64,000 nt of DNA, from positions 185,313,921 through 185,377,920 of the forward strand of contig NC_053393.1 in assembly GCF_905171765.1 (NCBI RefSeq), given 5' to 3'. Position 1 is the first letter of the stretch. Each line of letters opens with the position of its first letter. The notes under the pieces are model-generated. The model saw nothing but the letters and a program-made list of their open reading frames with translations. It did not search any database and was not told the DNA's origin. Positions 22,060 through 33,110 of this stretch are shown piece by piece. The stretch comes from Bufo bufo (lineage: Eukaryota > Chordata > Amphibia > Anura > Bufonidae). A program made the position numbers and the translations under genes.

Positions 22060-22740
22060 GCTTATTAGCCGATTTGTGGTACAGCTCTTTTTGGTGTGTA
22101 TTAGTGGCAAAAAAATATATGTTATTTGCCGTTCAGAGGTGCAGTTATATGTTCTAAAGCCCTTTTTGGCGTCTGTTAGTGGTAAAAAATATATATAATA
22201 TTTGCCGTTCAGCTATGCAGGTATATGTTCTAAAGCCTTTTTTGGCGTGTATAAGTGGAAAAAAATAAGGGCCTATTTGCCGTTCAGAGGTGCAGTTATG
22301 TATTCTAAAGCCCTTTTTGGTGTGTATTAGTGGCAAAAAATATATTTTATTTGCCGTTCAGCGGTGTAGTTATATGTTCTAAAGCCTTTTGTGGCGTGTA
22401 TATGTGGAACAAAATAAGGGCCTATTTGCCATTCAGTGGTGCAGTTATATGTTCTAAAGCCCTTTTTGGCATGTATTAGTGGCAAAAATATATATATTAT
22501 CTACCGTTTAGCGGTGCAGCTACAGTATATGTTCTAAAGCCCTTTTTGGCGTGTATTAGTGGCAACAAAATATATATTATTTGCCGTTCAGTGGTGTAGT
22601 TAGATGTTCTAAAGTCTTTTGTGAAGTGTATAAGTGAAAAAAAGTGTAAAGGCCTATTTGCCGTTCAACAGTGCAGTTATGTGTTCTAAAGCCCTTTTTG
22701 GCGTGTACTAGTGGAAATAAAAAGGGCTTATTAGCCGTTG
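22060..22740. repeat. family A leader minisatellite, ~75-80-bp unit
   Basis: About nine copies of a unit with 'ctatttgccgttcagaggtg', 'cagttatatgttctaaagcc' and 'ctttttggcgtgtattagtg', separated by A-rich runs. It lies between the TATA box and the first ATG of A2. Confidence 0.92.
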
Positions 22741-22817
22741 TGTGGTGAAGTGAGAAAATTACAGACTTTTTTGGGGTGTTTTAATTTCCTTTTTATTTAT
22801 TTATTTGATTTAACAGT

Positions 22818-25800
22818 ATGTCAGACAGAGAAGTGCCATGCCCTGCACAGGGGAGTGGCAGAGGCCTAAATGTTTCTTGCCCAGGCAGAGGTCGCAGAAG
22901 AGTAAGGGGCCGTGGCAGCAGGGGTCACTTCCAGAGGCCTGAGCTCCCGGTGTCAGTTAGCGGTTGTGTCTTGACCAGCCAAGAGTCAGTGGGTTCGTCA
23001 GACACAACCTTTAGTTGGCATGGCCATGGGAGCTGGTGTTGCGAGTGGTCAGACTCCTGATCCAGAGACGGTTGAGGAGGACATCAGAGCAGACAGTACT
23101 CGATGATGATGATGTAGCTGATCACACTTGGGAGCAGGGTGACGAAGGGGATTCATCATCATCGAGAGAAGAGGGTGGCAGCCTGCCCATGAGCCAGCGG
23201 TGGAGCCAGCAAGTCACTAGTGCGATCGGGGTCAACAGGGTGGCAGCAGTGAGAGGTTGGGAGCCAAACTTACCCGAGGTAGACCACCCACTTCGCAGGA
23301 GCCTACCTGCCCGGAAAGTAGTGGTGCAGGGGTCCATGGAAGCAGTGGCAGTAGCAGTCGGTCAGTGCGGAGTGTTGGGGTAAAATCACCTACTCGGCGG
23401 TGTGGCAGTTTTTTGAGGAGGTGAAAATGGCCATTTGTAGATCTTTGGGCAGAAGGTGAAGGGTGGCCAGGGTGCCAATATTGGCACCACGGTCCTATGT
23501 CAACATATGCAGTGTCACCATGAAGTGGCCTGGGAGAACCGTGGCTCTGATGTGGTGGTCCAGCCTGCCGCAGCAACCACTGCATCACCCAGTGGCACGC
23601 ACCTGATTTCAGGCAGTCGAGGCTCCACAACCTCAGCTGAAGGGAGCTGTCTGTCATTCCCATCATCTGCTGCTCCTGATGCTCCTGCTCCTCCTACTCC
23701 TCATCACTTATTCCGTCAGCAATCGATCACCGAAGCGATTGCCAAGAGACAACAGTATGTGTGCACTCTTCCAACGGTGCAGAAGCTGAATGTGCTCCTG
23801 TCTAAGTTACTGGTGCTGCAGTCCCCCCCTTTCCAAGTGGTGGACCCTTTCAGAGAAATGATGGCTTGTGCCGAGCTGAGGTGGAGTTTCCCAAGCCGTC
23901 ATTTCTTTGCCAAAAAGACAGTACCAGCCCTGCACACGTATGTAGAACAGAAGGTGGGCCAGTCCTTGAGCCTGTTAGTGTCTGCCAAAGTGCACGGCAG
24001 TGCAGACGTGTGGAGCTGAAACTACGGTCAGGGACAATTCATGTCCTTTATGGCCCACTGGGTGAATGTGGTTCCTGCACAGCCAAACCAGCAATTTGGC
24101 CAGGTGATGCCGCTTCTGCATCCATGTTCTCACGCCGTTGGTCCTGCGACAATGTTCACTAGTGTTGATCACGAATATTCGAATTTCAAATTTTTATCAC
24201 GGATATAGGTACTTCGAAAATCCGTGAATATTTCGAATATAGTGATATATATTCTTAATTTCGAATATTCGTTTTTTTGTTTTTTTTATATTCGATTTTT
24301 TTTTTATAATCAGTACACATGATCCCTCCCTGCTTCTAGCTTGTGGGCCAATAAGAAGGCTGCAATATACTTGACTTTAGGAGTAGTGTTGTTTGCAAAT
24401 TTTGCTCTATATTCGCTATATTGTTATATATTCTTGTTTTAGCAATATAGTGAAAAATCGAAAAAAAAAACGAATATAGAGCAATTTAGCTAATATAGTG
24501 CTATAATCTTTTTTTTATAGTTGTATTTTTTTTCCAATCTGAACTTCAGATGAGAAAAAAATTACAACTATTAGACAAAGAAGATAATAGCACTATATTA
24601 GCTAAATTGCTCTATATTCATTTTTTTTCGAATATTCGCTATATTGCTATATATTCTTGTTTTAGAATATTACGAATATTCGAAAAAACAAAGTTATAGC
24701 AATATAGCGAATATTCGAAAAAAAATAATATAGAGCAATTTAGCTAATATAGTGCTATAATCTTTTTTTTAATAGTTGTAATTTTTTTCCAATCTGAACT
24801 TCAGATGAGAACAAAATTACAACTATTAGACAAAGAAGAATATAGCACTATATTAGCTAAATTGCTCTATATTTGTTTTTTTCGAATATTCGCTATATTG
24901 CTATATATTCTTGTTTTAGAATATTATGAATATTCGAAAAAACAAAGTTATAGCAATATAGCGAATATTCGAAAAAACTAATATAGAGCAATTTAGCTAA
25001 TATAGTGCTATAATATTCTTTGTCTAAAAGTTGAAAAATTTGCAATAAAAATTCGGAAATTCGAAAATTTTAATACGAAAATTTGCATATTACACGATCA
25101 TTACCTTGCCAATTTTTTGAGTAAAAAAATCGTAGAATATAACGAATATTTGAAATTTGCGAATATTTGACGAATATTCTACGAAATATTCGCGAAATAT
25201 CACGAATTCGAATATGACCCCTGCCGCTCATCACTAATGTTCACTTCTGCCTCCTCATCCTCCACTGCAGTGACAATTCACAGTGCCCCTCCAGCATACC
25301 ACATGTGCAGGGCACGGCGGTGTCATGCTGTTCTGCACCTCGTTTGCCTGGGGCGAACGGAGTCACACAGGGGAGGAACTGCTCCGTGTCCTTCATCAAG
25401 AAATCAAATTCTGGCTTTCTCCACGACAACTGAAAATCGGAACCATGGTGAACGACAACGGGAAGAACATGGTGTCGGCACTGCATCAAGGAGGGCTAAG
25501 CCATGCGCCCTGCATGGCAGACATGTTCAATTTGGTTGAAGTCTTCCACCCATCTGCAAGACATCCTAAAAATGGCCAGGAAACTTTGCATGCACTTCAG
25601 CCACTCATTTACCGCAAAGTACACCCCCCTTGAGCTGCAGCAGCAGAACGGCATCCCCCAACATAGGCTGATATAAAAAATTTCCACCCTCCATATGTTG
25701 GACCGACTATACGAACAGAGAAAGGCCATACACGATTTCTTGATAATCTAAGCGGACAGGAGTATTCCCCTGTGTAACTTCGATGTCAGCCAGTGGCAGC

Positions 25801-26863
25801 TCATGTTTGACACCTGCAGTTTGCTCAGGCCCTTTGAGGAGGCCACGTTATTTGTCAGTGGCCAGGACTACGGGATGAACAACATCATTCCACTGCTTCA
25901 TGTCCTGGAACAGATGTTGGTAACAATGGCTGGTCAGAGGACTGGAGACGTGGCGTCTAGATCTCACAGCCACATGAGCCCTGTGGGGGCTGAACTGGAG
26001 GAGGAGGACATTGGAGGACAAGCAATGTGTAGCGAAATGGGTGGTTTTTCTACATAGGTGACAGGGGAGGAGGAGCAGGAGCAGCCAGAGTAGCTACAGG
26101 GTGACGAGGCATAGGACCCAGACACATAGTCGCAGTATGCAGTGGAGATGGAGGCAAGGAGTCCCTACAAATCACTTGCACAAATGGCACGATGCATGCT
26201 CACTTGCTTAAGTAGTGCCAGCCGAAATGTCACCAATGTCACCATTCAGCAAAGGGATGACGTCTGGCTCTCCACCTTGTTGGACCCTCACTACCGGTCT
26301 AAAATGGGGCCCTTTTTTGCACCCGCTGATGGGGAGGACAAACTAAACTACGATATAGACATCCTATGTAGTCAATTAGCCGCTGCATATCTGTGCCATC
26401 GTCCTTCCTCTCGCAGGTCTGACTGTGGGGGCCCTCTGCACTCACGTTCCTCTGCCATGGCTGCTGTGGCAGGGTTGGGGGGGTAGGAGCGGTTCCAGCT
26501 CCATCAGCAGCAACTTCTGTCTTAAAGCCGCTGATGAGCAGCTTTCTTCACCCGCCTAGTAAAGATATTACTCACCAGCAGCAGCAAAAGCAGCTAGACC
26601 TGGAGCAGTACCTGAACCAGCAGGTGGTGGCATACTTGAACAGCACCCTGCCACCCTACATTGAAGATCCGCTAAACTACTGAGCAGCCAAACTGGATTT
26701 GTGGCCGCAACTGGCAGAGTTTGCCCTGGAAAAGCTGTCCTTCCCGGCCAGTAGTGTGGCATTAGAGCATGTGTTTAGTGAGGCGGGGGCCATAGCTACT
26801 CCAAGAAGAACTCGCCTGTCCACCCAAAATGTGGAGAGACTGACCTTTATCAACATGAATTAG
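22818..26863 (+). pseudogene. A2 hAT transposase (broken, interrupted)
   Basis: The natural start is visible here: ATG at 22,818, MSDREVPCPAQGSGRGL, then an Arg/Gly-rich arm and an acidic Asp/Ser/Glu tract after a frameshift near 23,060. The BED finger begins SAVWQFFEEV (about 23,396), but a 1-bp deletion and base change lose the second Cys (CRIC becomes CRS). The frame 23,456-24,019 carries HMQCHH and PSRHFFAKK and ends at a TGA where W-S-C-N-Y-G is expected. The AT-rich hAT splits the gene at 24,160-25,236. The RNase H part resumes at 25,283 with TMVNDNGKNMVSAL, then loses frame near 25,633. WLSTLLDPHYRSKMG lies near 26,265-26,310. The C-terminus VFSEAGAIATPRRTRLSTQN ends at TAG 26,861-26,863. 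Confidence 0.9.
24160..25236. mobile_element. AT-rich palindromic non-autonomous hAT in A2
   Basis: The ends are TAGTGTTGATCACGAATATT and (reverse complement of right) TAGTGATGAGCGGCAG, flanked by identical 8-bp TSDs ATGTTCAC at 24,152-24,159 and 25,237-25,244. It has no ORF. The interior holds about three successive units of nested palindromes: 'gcaatatagcgaatattcg' pairs with 'cgaatattcgctatattgc', and 'agagcaatttagctaatata' pairs with its complement around 'tcagatgagaa'. The first 11 bases equal the left TIR of family D (36,615). Confidence 0.92.
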
Positions 26864-27069
26864 ACATGGATCAGCCAGGATTTCCACCTACCAATGCCTG
26901 ATGCATCAGACTAGATCATTTATGGTGCCACACCAACACTTTGACAAAACAGACCGGTTTCCTCTGGCTACCTGCCTCAGCTACTATTCTGAAGCTGCCA
27001 CACATCTGATGCCAAGTGCTCCTTCTTTCACCCACCATCTTCAGTTGGTACTGGTACTGCCACCCACCT

Positions 27070-27480
27070 CCCCACTCTGTCACCAGGTCACTCTGTTGTC
27101 TCCTGATGCTGCTGCCACCTCCACAGTATGTCACCTTGCCACTCTGTGGTCTTCTGATGCTGCTGCCACCTCCACACTATATCACCTTGCCACTCTGTGG
27201 TCTCCTGATACTGCTGCCAGCTCAACACTATGTCACCTTGCCACTCTGTGGTCTCCTGATGATGCTGCCACTTCCACACTATGTCACCTTGCCACTCTGT
27301 GGTCTCCTGATGCTGCTGCTACCTTAACACTATGTCACCTTGCCACTCTGTGGCCTCCTGATGCTGCTGCTGCCACCTCCACACTGTCATTGTGTCACCC
27401 TGTGGCCACCTCCTTGTGCTGCTGCCACCTACAGACTCTGTCATTGTGCCACTCTGTGGACTTCTCATGCTGTTCCCACC
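27070..27480. repeat. family A trailer minisatellite (A2)
   Basis: About ten copies of the ~39-bp unit 'ccactctgtggtctcctgat' plus 'gctgctgccacctccacac' and 'tatgtcaccttg'. The copies are more uniform here than in A1. The 218-residue open frame crossing it is a repeat artefact. Confidence 0.92.
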
Positions 27481-28328
27481 CTCCCCACTTCATGACTGGG
27501 CCACTATTTTGCCTTTCAGCCTGGCTGACATTATTATTTATTAGACCCTTCTTCTGATCTGTCAGAAGGAAGGAAAAATGAGATGCACAACGCATCCTGT
27601 CTATGTAACAGCTGTAAGGCCTGCATGACATGGTCCCTATTTTGCATCAGAATTGGCTTATGATTTGGTAGACAAAAGGAAAAGTGTGTACAAAATACAG
27701 AAGATATGCAAATATTCCATTCACGTGTCATCTTTGTTTTGTATCCACTCCTGTTTTGTTTTTTTATCTTTAGCAATACTGATGGATTACTGACCAAATG
27801 CTGACAGAGTGAAGACGGATGCTCCACAGACAGGATCCAATTTTTGGGGGTTATTGTTCTTACGGATCAGAGGAAGAGCAAAATACTCATTGACTTCAAC
27901 ACAAACTTACTACTGACACCCACTCCTCACTGGCAGGGGGGCTCTACTTGTATAAGCGTTTAATAGAACAGGTTCTGTAGACATCTATGTGGAATCAGCT
28001 GAGGATGGTTTAAAAGGAGTGCGCTTCTTCTTGACACTAACATTGACCTGTAAGGCTGAGTTCACACTTGAGTTATTTGTTCAGTTTTGGCCCCGTAAAG
28101 AGCGACGCCTGTCATCTACATGTCATACTGACTCACAGTATAGTTTAACTACCACAGCAGACTCTATATGCGTGTTACTGCAAGACACAGTGTTCTACAC
28201 CACTATAAAGGCTCTCTGCAGCCAGGAAATCGCGATTCTCCACGAATAAATTCGGATCAAGCCGTTTTTTTTTCTGAAATTTGGCGATCCGGCCGAATCG
28301 ATTTTTTGGAGAAATTCTCTCATCTCTA
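27481..28328 (+). other. family A unique trailer and 3' TIR (A2)
   Basis: Matches the A1 and A3 trailers. It ends in 'ggagaaattctctcatctcta', the inverted terminal sequence, directly followed by the TSD TGTATAAT. Confidence 0.85.
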
Positions 28329-28491
28329 TGTATAATCAATGGAGATGTGCAGTTTGGACACCAACTTTCTGCATCAGAGATTTTAAAAATCGACTGATCG
28401 GCAGTGTTGGATCCCTGCTGATCAGATATTTATGGTCTATCCTGAGGTTCAGCCATCAATAGTAAAATCCTGGGATAACCCTTTAAATATA

Positions 28492-29712
28492 CACTCACCT
28501 AAAGAATTATTAGGAACACCTGTTCAATTTCTCCTTAATGCAATTATCTAGTCAACCAATCACATGGCAGTTGCTTCAATGCATGTAGGGGTGTGGTCCT
28601 GGTCAAGACAATCTCCTGAACTCCAAACTGAATGTCAGAATGGGAAAGAGAGGTGATTTAAGCAATTTTGAGCGTGGCATGGTTGTTGGTGCCAGACGGG
28701 CCGGTCTGAGTATTTCACAATCTGCTCAGTTACTGGGATTTTCACGCACAACCATTTCTAGGGTTTACAAAGAATGGTGTGAAAAGGGAAAAACATCCAG
28801 TATGCGGCAGTCCTGTGGGCAAAAATGCCTTGTTGATGCTAGAGGTCAGAGGAGAATGGGCCGACTGATTCTAGCTGATAGAAGAGCAACGTTGACTGAA
28901 ATAACCACTTGTTACAACCGAGGTATGCAGCAAAGCATTTGTGAAGCCACAACACTCATAACCTTGAGGCGGATGGGCTACAACAGCAGAAGACCCCACC
29001 GGGTACCACTCGTCTCCACTACAAATAGGAAAAAGAGGCTACAATTTGCACGAGCTCACCAAAATTGGACTGTTGAAGACTGAAAAAATGTTGCCTGGTC
29101 TGATGAGTCTCGATTTCTGTTGAGACATTTAAATGGTAGAGTCCGAATTTGGCGTAAACAGAATAAGAACATGTATCCATCATGCCTTGTTACCACTGTG
29201 CAGGCTGGTGGTGGTGGTGTAATGGTGTGGGGGATGTTTTCTGGGCACACTTTAGGCTCCTTAGTGCCAATTGGGCATCGTTTAAATGCCACGGGCTACC
29301 TGAGCATTGTTTCTGACCATGTCCATCCCTTCATGACCACCATGTACCCATCCTCTGATGGCTACTTCCAGCAGGATAATGCACCATGTCACAAAGCTCG
29401 AATCATTTCAAATTGGTTTATTGAACATAACAATGAGTTCACTGTACTAAAATGGCCCCCACAGTCACCAGATCTCAACCCAATAGAGCATCTTTGGGAT
29501 GTGGTGGAACGGGAGCTTCGTTCCCTGGATGTGCATCCCTCAAATCTCCATCAACTGCAAGATGCTATCCTATCAATATGGGCCAACATTTCTAAAGAAT
29601 GCTATCAGCACCTTGTTGAATCAATGCCACGTAGAATTAAGGCAGTTCTGAAGGCAAAAGGGGGTCCAACACCGTATTAGTATGGTGTTCCTAATAATTC
29701 TTTAGGTGAGTG
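28492..29712 (+). mobile_element. Tc1-like element (Tc1-II), nearly intact
   Basis: 1,221 bp with TIRs CACTCACCTAAAGAATTATT (left) and its inverted copy at the right, matching over at least 27 bp, flanked by TA at 28,490-28,491 and 29,713-29,714. A single transposase gene fills the interior. This is the least decayed autonomous-type element in the window. Confidence 0.93.
28640..29680 (+). pseudogene. Tc1-II transposase, one premature stop
   Basis: Cut-and-paste transposase of the Tc1 family. From ATG 28,640 the frame gives MGKRGDLSNFERGMVVGARR, two helix-turn-helix motifs (LSISQSAQLLGFSRTTISRV; then RGQRRMGRLILADRRATL), and a linker ending RAHQNWTVED. An in-frame TGA at 29,081-29,083, probably a former Trp TGG, is the only break. 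The same frame continues KNVAWSDESRF (first Asp), GGGGVMVWGMFSG, YFQQDNAPCHK (second Asp) and SPDLNPIEHLW (Glu), ending MPRRIKAVLKAKGGPTPY at 29,680. Total about 346 codons, normal for the family, with the catalytic triad intact. A short stop-terminated N-terminal DNA-binding fragment could still be translated. Confidence 0.92.
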
Positions 29713-29796
29713 TATATCTCTCTGTCAGATATCTGCCTATATGACTATTTCATATTCATCTGTCTCTCTAACTGCTCCTGAAGCCAACATCATCAG

Positions 29797-30089
29797 TATT
29801 TAAATCATTAAAATCTCCTTCTACCCTTCCCAACATTAAAATAAACTGTATGAAAAGTCTGCAAGTGAGTGAAGCAAAGAAACACAGAGCACAAATTTTA
29901 TTATATATTAGAGAAGTGGATCACTTGAGAAATGCGTTAAGTCCATATTGTAAAATAGCTACACTTCCCAAAATGTCTTCTCTAGAGGAATGGGCTGACC
30001 GTGTTATAGAAACGTCCTCTATCCTCCAGTATACACTTGTCATTTATAAATCAACTCACACTAAGCAAAAAAAAAGTCAGCAAATCTAA
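29797..30089 (+). other. candidate host-gene exon (low confidence)
   Basis: After a pyrimidine-rich stretch ending 'aacatcatcag' (29,796) an open frame runs to 30,089. The stretch KKHRAQILLYIREVDHLRNA and SLEEWADRVIETSS looks like ordinary globular, partly helical protein and not repeat-derived. It lies between elements and has no visible transposon homology. I do not recognise the family. A good GT donor is not evident: options near 30,035-30,050 ('ccagtatac', 'cttgtcatt') are weak. It could be a real exon, a decayed pseudogene or chance. Confidence 0.25.
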
Positions 30090-30307
30090 AGTGAAAAAGA
30101 TGTTATTTTTAAAATGCAACAGCAAATATCTCCCCCCCCCCTTTGTGGGTGCTCAGATGTGTGCTAGCATTGAACTGATCTATTTACCCATTATTTTTTC
30201 AATCTTCTGTACATCAGTTTATAATTGTTGGCTAATCTCTCAATTTTAAAATCAGTTTGAGGGTTTAGTAAGACCGCAGAGTGCACCTGTCTTTGCTATT
30301 ATTTTGT

Positions 30308-30541
30308 TATATTGTTATATTGATTATTACATCCACACAATTGCTACCTTGTGTAGGATGTCTATTGTGGTACTTGTGGTTCGATGCGGGAATCCTCCAC
30401 TGTATGCATTTTTGCTGGGGATCGTCATTAGCAACGGGCCACAAGTGCACAAGTGCAGGATTTGCTCCCCTGTATATATATGCACAACTGCATATGGGTT
30501 TGAGTACTTCCTGCCTGTTTAATACCACACCATTTTTTCAG
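30308..30541 (+). repeat. SINE-like dispersed repeat, copy 2
   Basis: Second copy of the repeat at 9,989-10,211, sharing 'ttgtgtaggatgtctattg', 'gtatgcatttttgctgggga' and the 3' 'ccattttttcag'. Its end forms a pyrimidine tract plus CAG directly before the open frame at 30,542. Confidence 0.7.
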
Positions 30542-30664
30542 GCTGCTGGAGATAAGCAGAGTCAAGAGACTAAAGATGCTAATACACTGCCCGATGTACA
30601 AGAAATGCAAGCTCCAATGGATGACAACACATCAATTGGCGCTCATTTAAACCAGCCTGGTTAG
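30542..30664 (+). other. candidate terminal exon next to repeat (low confidence)
   Basis: Directly after 'ttttttcag', a phase-0 open frame of 40 codons reads AAGDKQSQETKDANTLPDVQ and on to ...NQPG before TAG at 30,662. It is hydrophilic and acidic, like a C-terminal tail. Its last part merges into a hairpin-bearing repeat (30,665 onwards), so the final residues may be repeat-derived. If genuine, the splice acceptor is supplied by the repeat at 30,308-30,541. Confidence 0.2.
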
Positions 30665-31199
30665 AATGCTCTATTCATTATCGGTAGCACATGTCTGATT
30701 ACACTGGGAGATGTGCTGCTGATAATTGGGCGTCTTTCTTCCTGATGAATGATGCCCAGTCAACACTGGCTGATTGATTGGCTGATTGGCTGCCTGATTA
30801 TACAGGCCAATTATCAAGAATGAGTGTTCCTACCATCACTTGTTCATGATAATTTGCTGATAATGTGCAGTATAATAGGTCCTTTACACTAATTTTGCTA
30901 GTGTCTTATTTAACTGTTGGTTTTATATCTAAACTGCTTACTTCTCCTGTGTAATGTCCTCCATTACTGCTGCTGCTTCTGAGGTTGAGCTGCAGAGAGG
31001 ATCTCTTGTTTATCCATGTTCTGTGTCTGGGCAGATATGAAATCAGCCATAAGCTCAGAAAAAAAAAAATATTATAATTACAGACAGTCCGCCCAAGGTA
31101 ACTGCTAAAAATGACAGATACAGTTCATAAAATAGTGTTATTGCTCATGTACACCCACATATCTTATTCTGAAAAATAACATGAAATTACAGTTACACT
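30665..31199. other. no gene recognised; small hairpin
   Basis: A hairpin at about 30,676-30,727 pairs 'cattatcggtagcacatg' with 'gatgtgctgctgataat'. The rest is AT-rich, without ORF or recognised repeat, down to the TTAA at 31,200. Confidence 0.45.
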
Positions 31200-31203
31200 T
31201 TAA

Positions 31204-32849
31204 CCCCTTAAGCCCATTTTTTATCTCCCTGCCACAATAGCCATACCTTTTTTAAATCAGGGCTTATTTTTTTGTGAAATAAGTTTTATTTTAAAATGGC
31301 ACCATTTAATTTACCATGTCTTGTATTGGAAAACAAGAAAAAAAATCTTTATGGGGTTAATTAAAAAAACATACAATTCTGCCAAGGTTTTTTGGGGGTT
31401 TTATATTCACTGCGCACTAAAAATGACATCCCTATTCTGTCGCTCAATATGAATACGGCGATAGACTTGTGTATTTATTTTTTTACTACTTTTAGAAAAA
31501 TAGAAACTTTTGAAAAACTTAATTTTCTTTGCATCGCCATTTTCTGACATCCATAACTTTTTTATATTTCGGTCTACAGAGCTGTATGAAGACTTGTAAT
31601 CATTTTTGTACTATGTATGATTTTTGCATCACTGTTATTCAATGTTTTGGATGGGAGAAGGTGACTAAAAAAATGGTGAATTGGGTGTTTTTTCCTTTTT
31701 TTTTCTGTTATAGCATTCACGGCACAGGAATATTTTTTAAATGTTTTAATAGTTAAGCAGCATTGAGCAGTGGTATGCAAAAGTAGACCAGATATACTTG
31801 ATGGAGGAATTGGCAAGCTGGGCTACAAGAACACACTCTAAATATGTAAAAAATGTGGGCTCTCTGGAATTCTTTCCGTCGACTCCAGGCAGGACAACCC
31901 CATGCCCCTTCTACTGGCTAGACCCCTATAAAAAGTTAAGTCCTTTATTAACCAACACCACGCGGCCCAAATACTCCCTGACATTCTCTCACATTTTCAC
32001 TCATACTCTCTCATTCACTCATGTTTCTACTTCTGCTCTACCTTTTATTTTCCTTTTTATAAAGCTACTGATTCCTGTGTAGACTATTTCTCCTCAGACT
32101 CAAGATTATCCAAGGTTGTTTATGCTAGTTATGAGATGTTCCTCGCAAACATATTAAAGATTTTTTCATATAGATCTATGCTTCAATCCTCGGCGAGGAC
32201 ATGTTAATTGTGCAACCCCTTAATTATCTTTCCGATGTATCTCCCGTCCTACCTTTCAGCTACCCCCTTGCCCCCCTTCTTCCATCCCCCTTCTATGTCT
32301 TCCCCCCACACTGTATTTTTTCTTTAATATATTTCATGCGTTGCATCTCCTGCTGTAACAACCTCACCCATTGCACTGGTTTCACTCATATGTATCTGAC
32401 TACTTATTATTTCTTTTTAATGTATTATAATTGAAAAAACTTTAATAAAAAGAGATTTGTTAAAAAAATATATTTTATTAGTCCCGACATCTTCAGACGC
32501 TTTGATATATGATATGTTTATTTTTTTTTATTGTTTATATATTTTTATATGTAAAATTGGGTCAAGGGTGTGATTTATACTTTTGATTTCTTTTTGTTTA
32601 TTTTTTTTACTTTTTTAACTGCAAATTTGAGCCCCCTTAGGGGGCTAGAACCTGAGATCTTATGATCCCTTGTCCCATTCATCCTAATAGGGATCTGTTA
32701 GGGTGAATGGCATTTTGACGTGCTCCATGTGATTGCCATTCCCCATCATTGTGGCCAGGTGCCTGCTGTGTTATATAGCAAGCACCTGCCTCTTATGGAG
32801 CAGGTTCAATGCAGCAGCCGACTCCATACATGTCATGGTGGTTGAAGGG
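31204..32849 (+). mobile_element. TTAA-flanked non-autonomous element with nested L1 fragment
   Basis: TTAA at 31,200-31,203 and 32,850-32,853 bound an element beginning CCCCTTAAGCCC and ending GGTTGAAGGG. The body matches 9,659-11,180 ('tttaatttaccatgtcttgt', a 3' 'gcctgctgtgttatatagca' hairpin). The L1 fragment at 31,754-32,472 interrupts it. Confidence 0.55.
31754..32472 (+). mobile_element. 5'-truncated L1-clade LINE, 3' end
   Basis: The plus-strand frame from about 31,766 reads QWYAKVDQIYLMEELASWAT, typical of the extreme C-terminus of L1-clade ORF2. It is followed by a pyrimidine-rich 3' UTR, 'ctttaataaaaagag' and an A-rich tail at 32,460-32,468. Near-identical 10-mers ttttaatagt (31,744-31,753) and ttttattagt (32,473-32,482) look like the TSD. 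Only the last ~60 codons of ORF2 remain. Confidence 0.7.
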
Positions 32850-33110
32850 TTAAAAGGGTTATGTCATATTTGATGTAAAAAATTAAAGACATCAGACAGT
32901 ACCTGACAATCCGTTTATAACAAAGCTAAAAAAGCTCTATAGCTAACATGGATCCAAGTGCTCTCCTCATTCATTTCTCCAATTGCACTGAAAAATGTAT
33001 GTAAAGCTGGTAGCTCAGGGGGGGTGTCCTTTCTATTGGAACTTTCTTTTTGTAGCTGTTACAGCTTCTAACAGAAGATAGGGCTGATGGCAGCTGCTGA
33101 ATGAAATTAA

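Larger units (their letters stand above)
14749..28328 (+). mobile_element. hAT family A, copy A2 (complete ends, heavily nested)
   Basis: The left end TAGAGATGAGCAAATCG (14,749) and right end CTCATCTCTA (to 28,328) are inverted copies. The flanks are identical 8-bp TSDs TGTATAAT at 14,741-14,748 and 28,329-28,336. Removing family C (14,882-21,515) and the AT-rich hAT (24,160-25,236) leaves about 5.9 kb: TIR, promoter region, leader minisatellite, transposase relic, trailer minisatellite and unique trailer. The left TSD overlaps the right end and TA target of Tc1-I. Confidence 0.93.

Noticed and set aside
22818..23060. Arg/Gly-rich 80-residue ORF as an independent small protein
   Set aside because: It is the N-terminal arm of the A2 transposase, in the expected place between the leader minisatellite and the BED finger.
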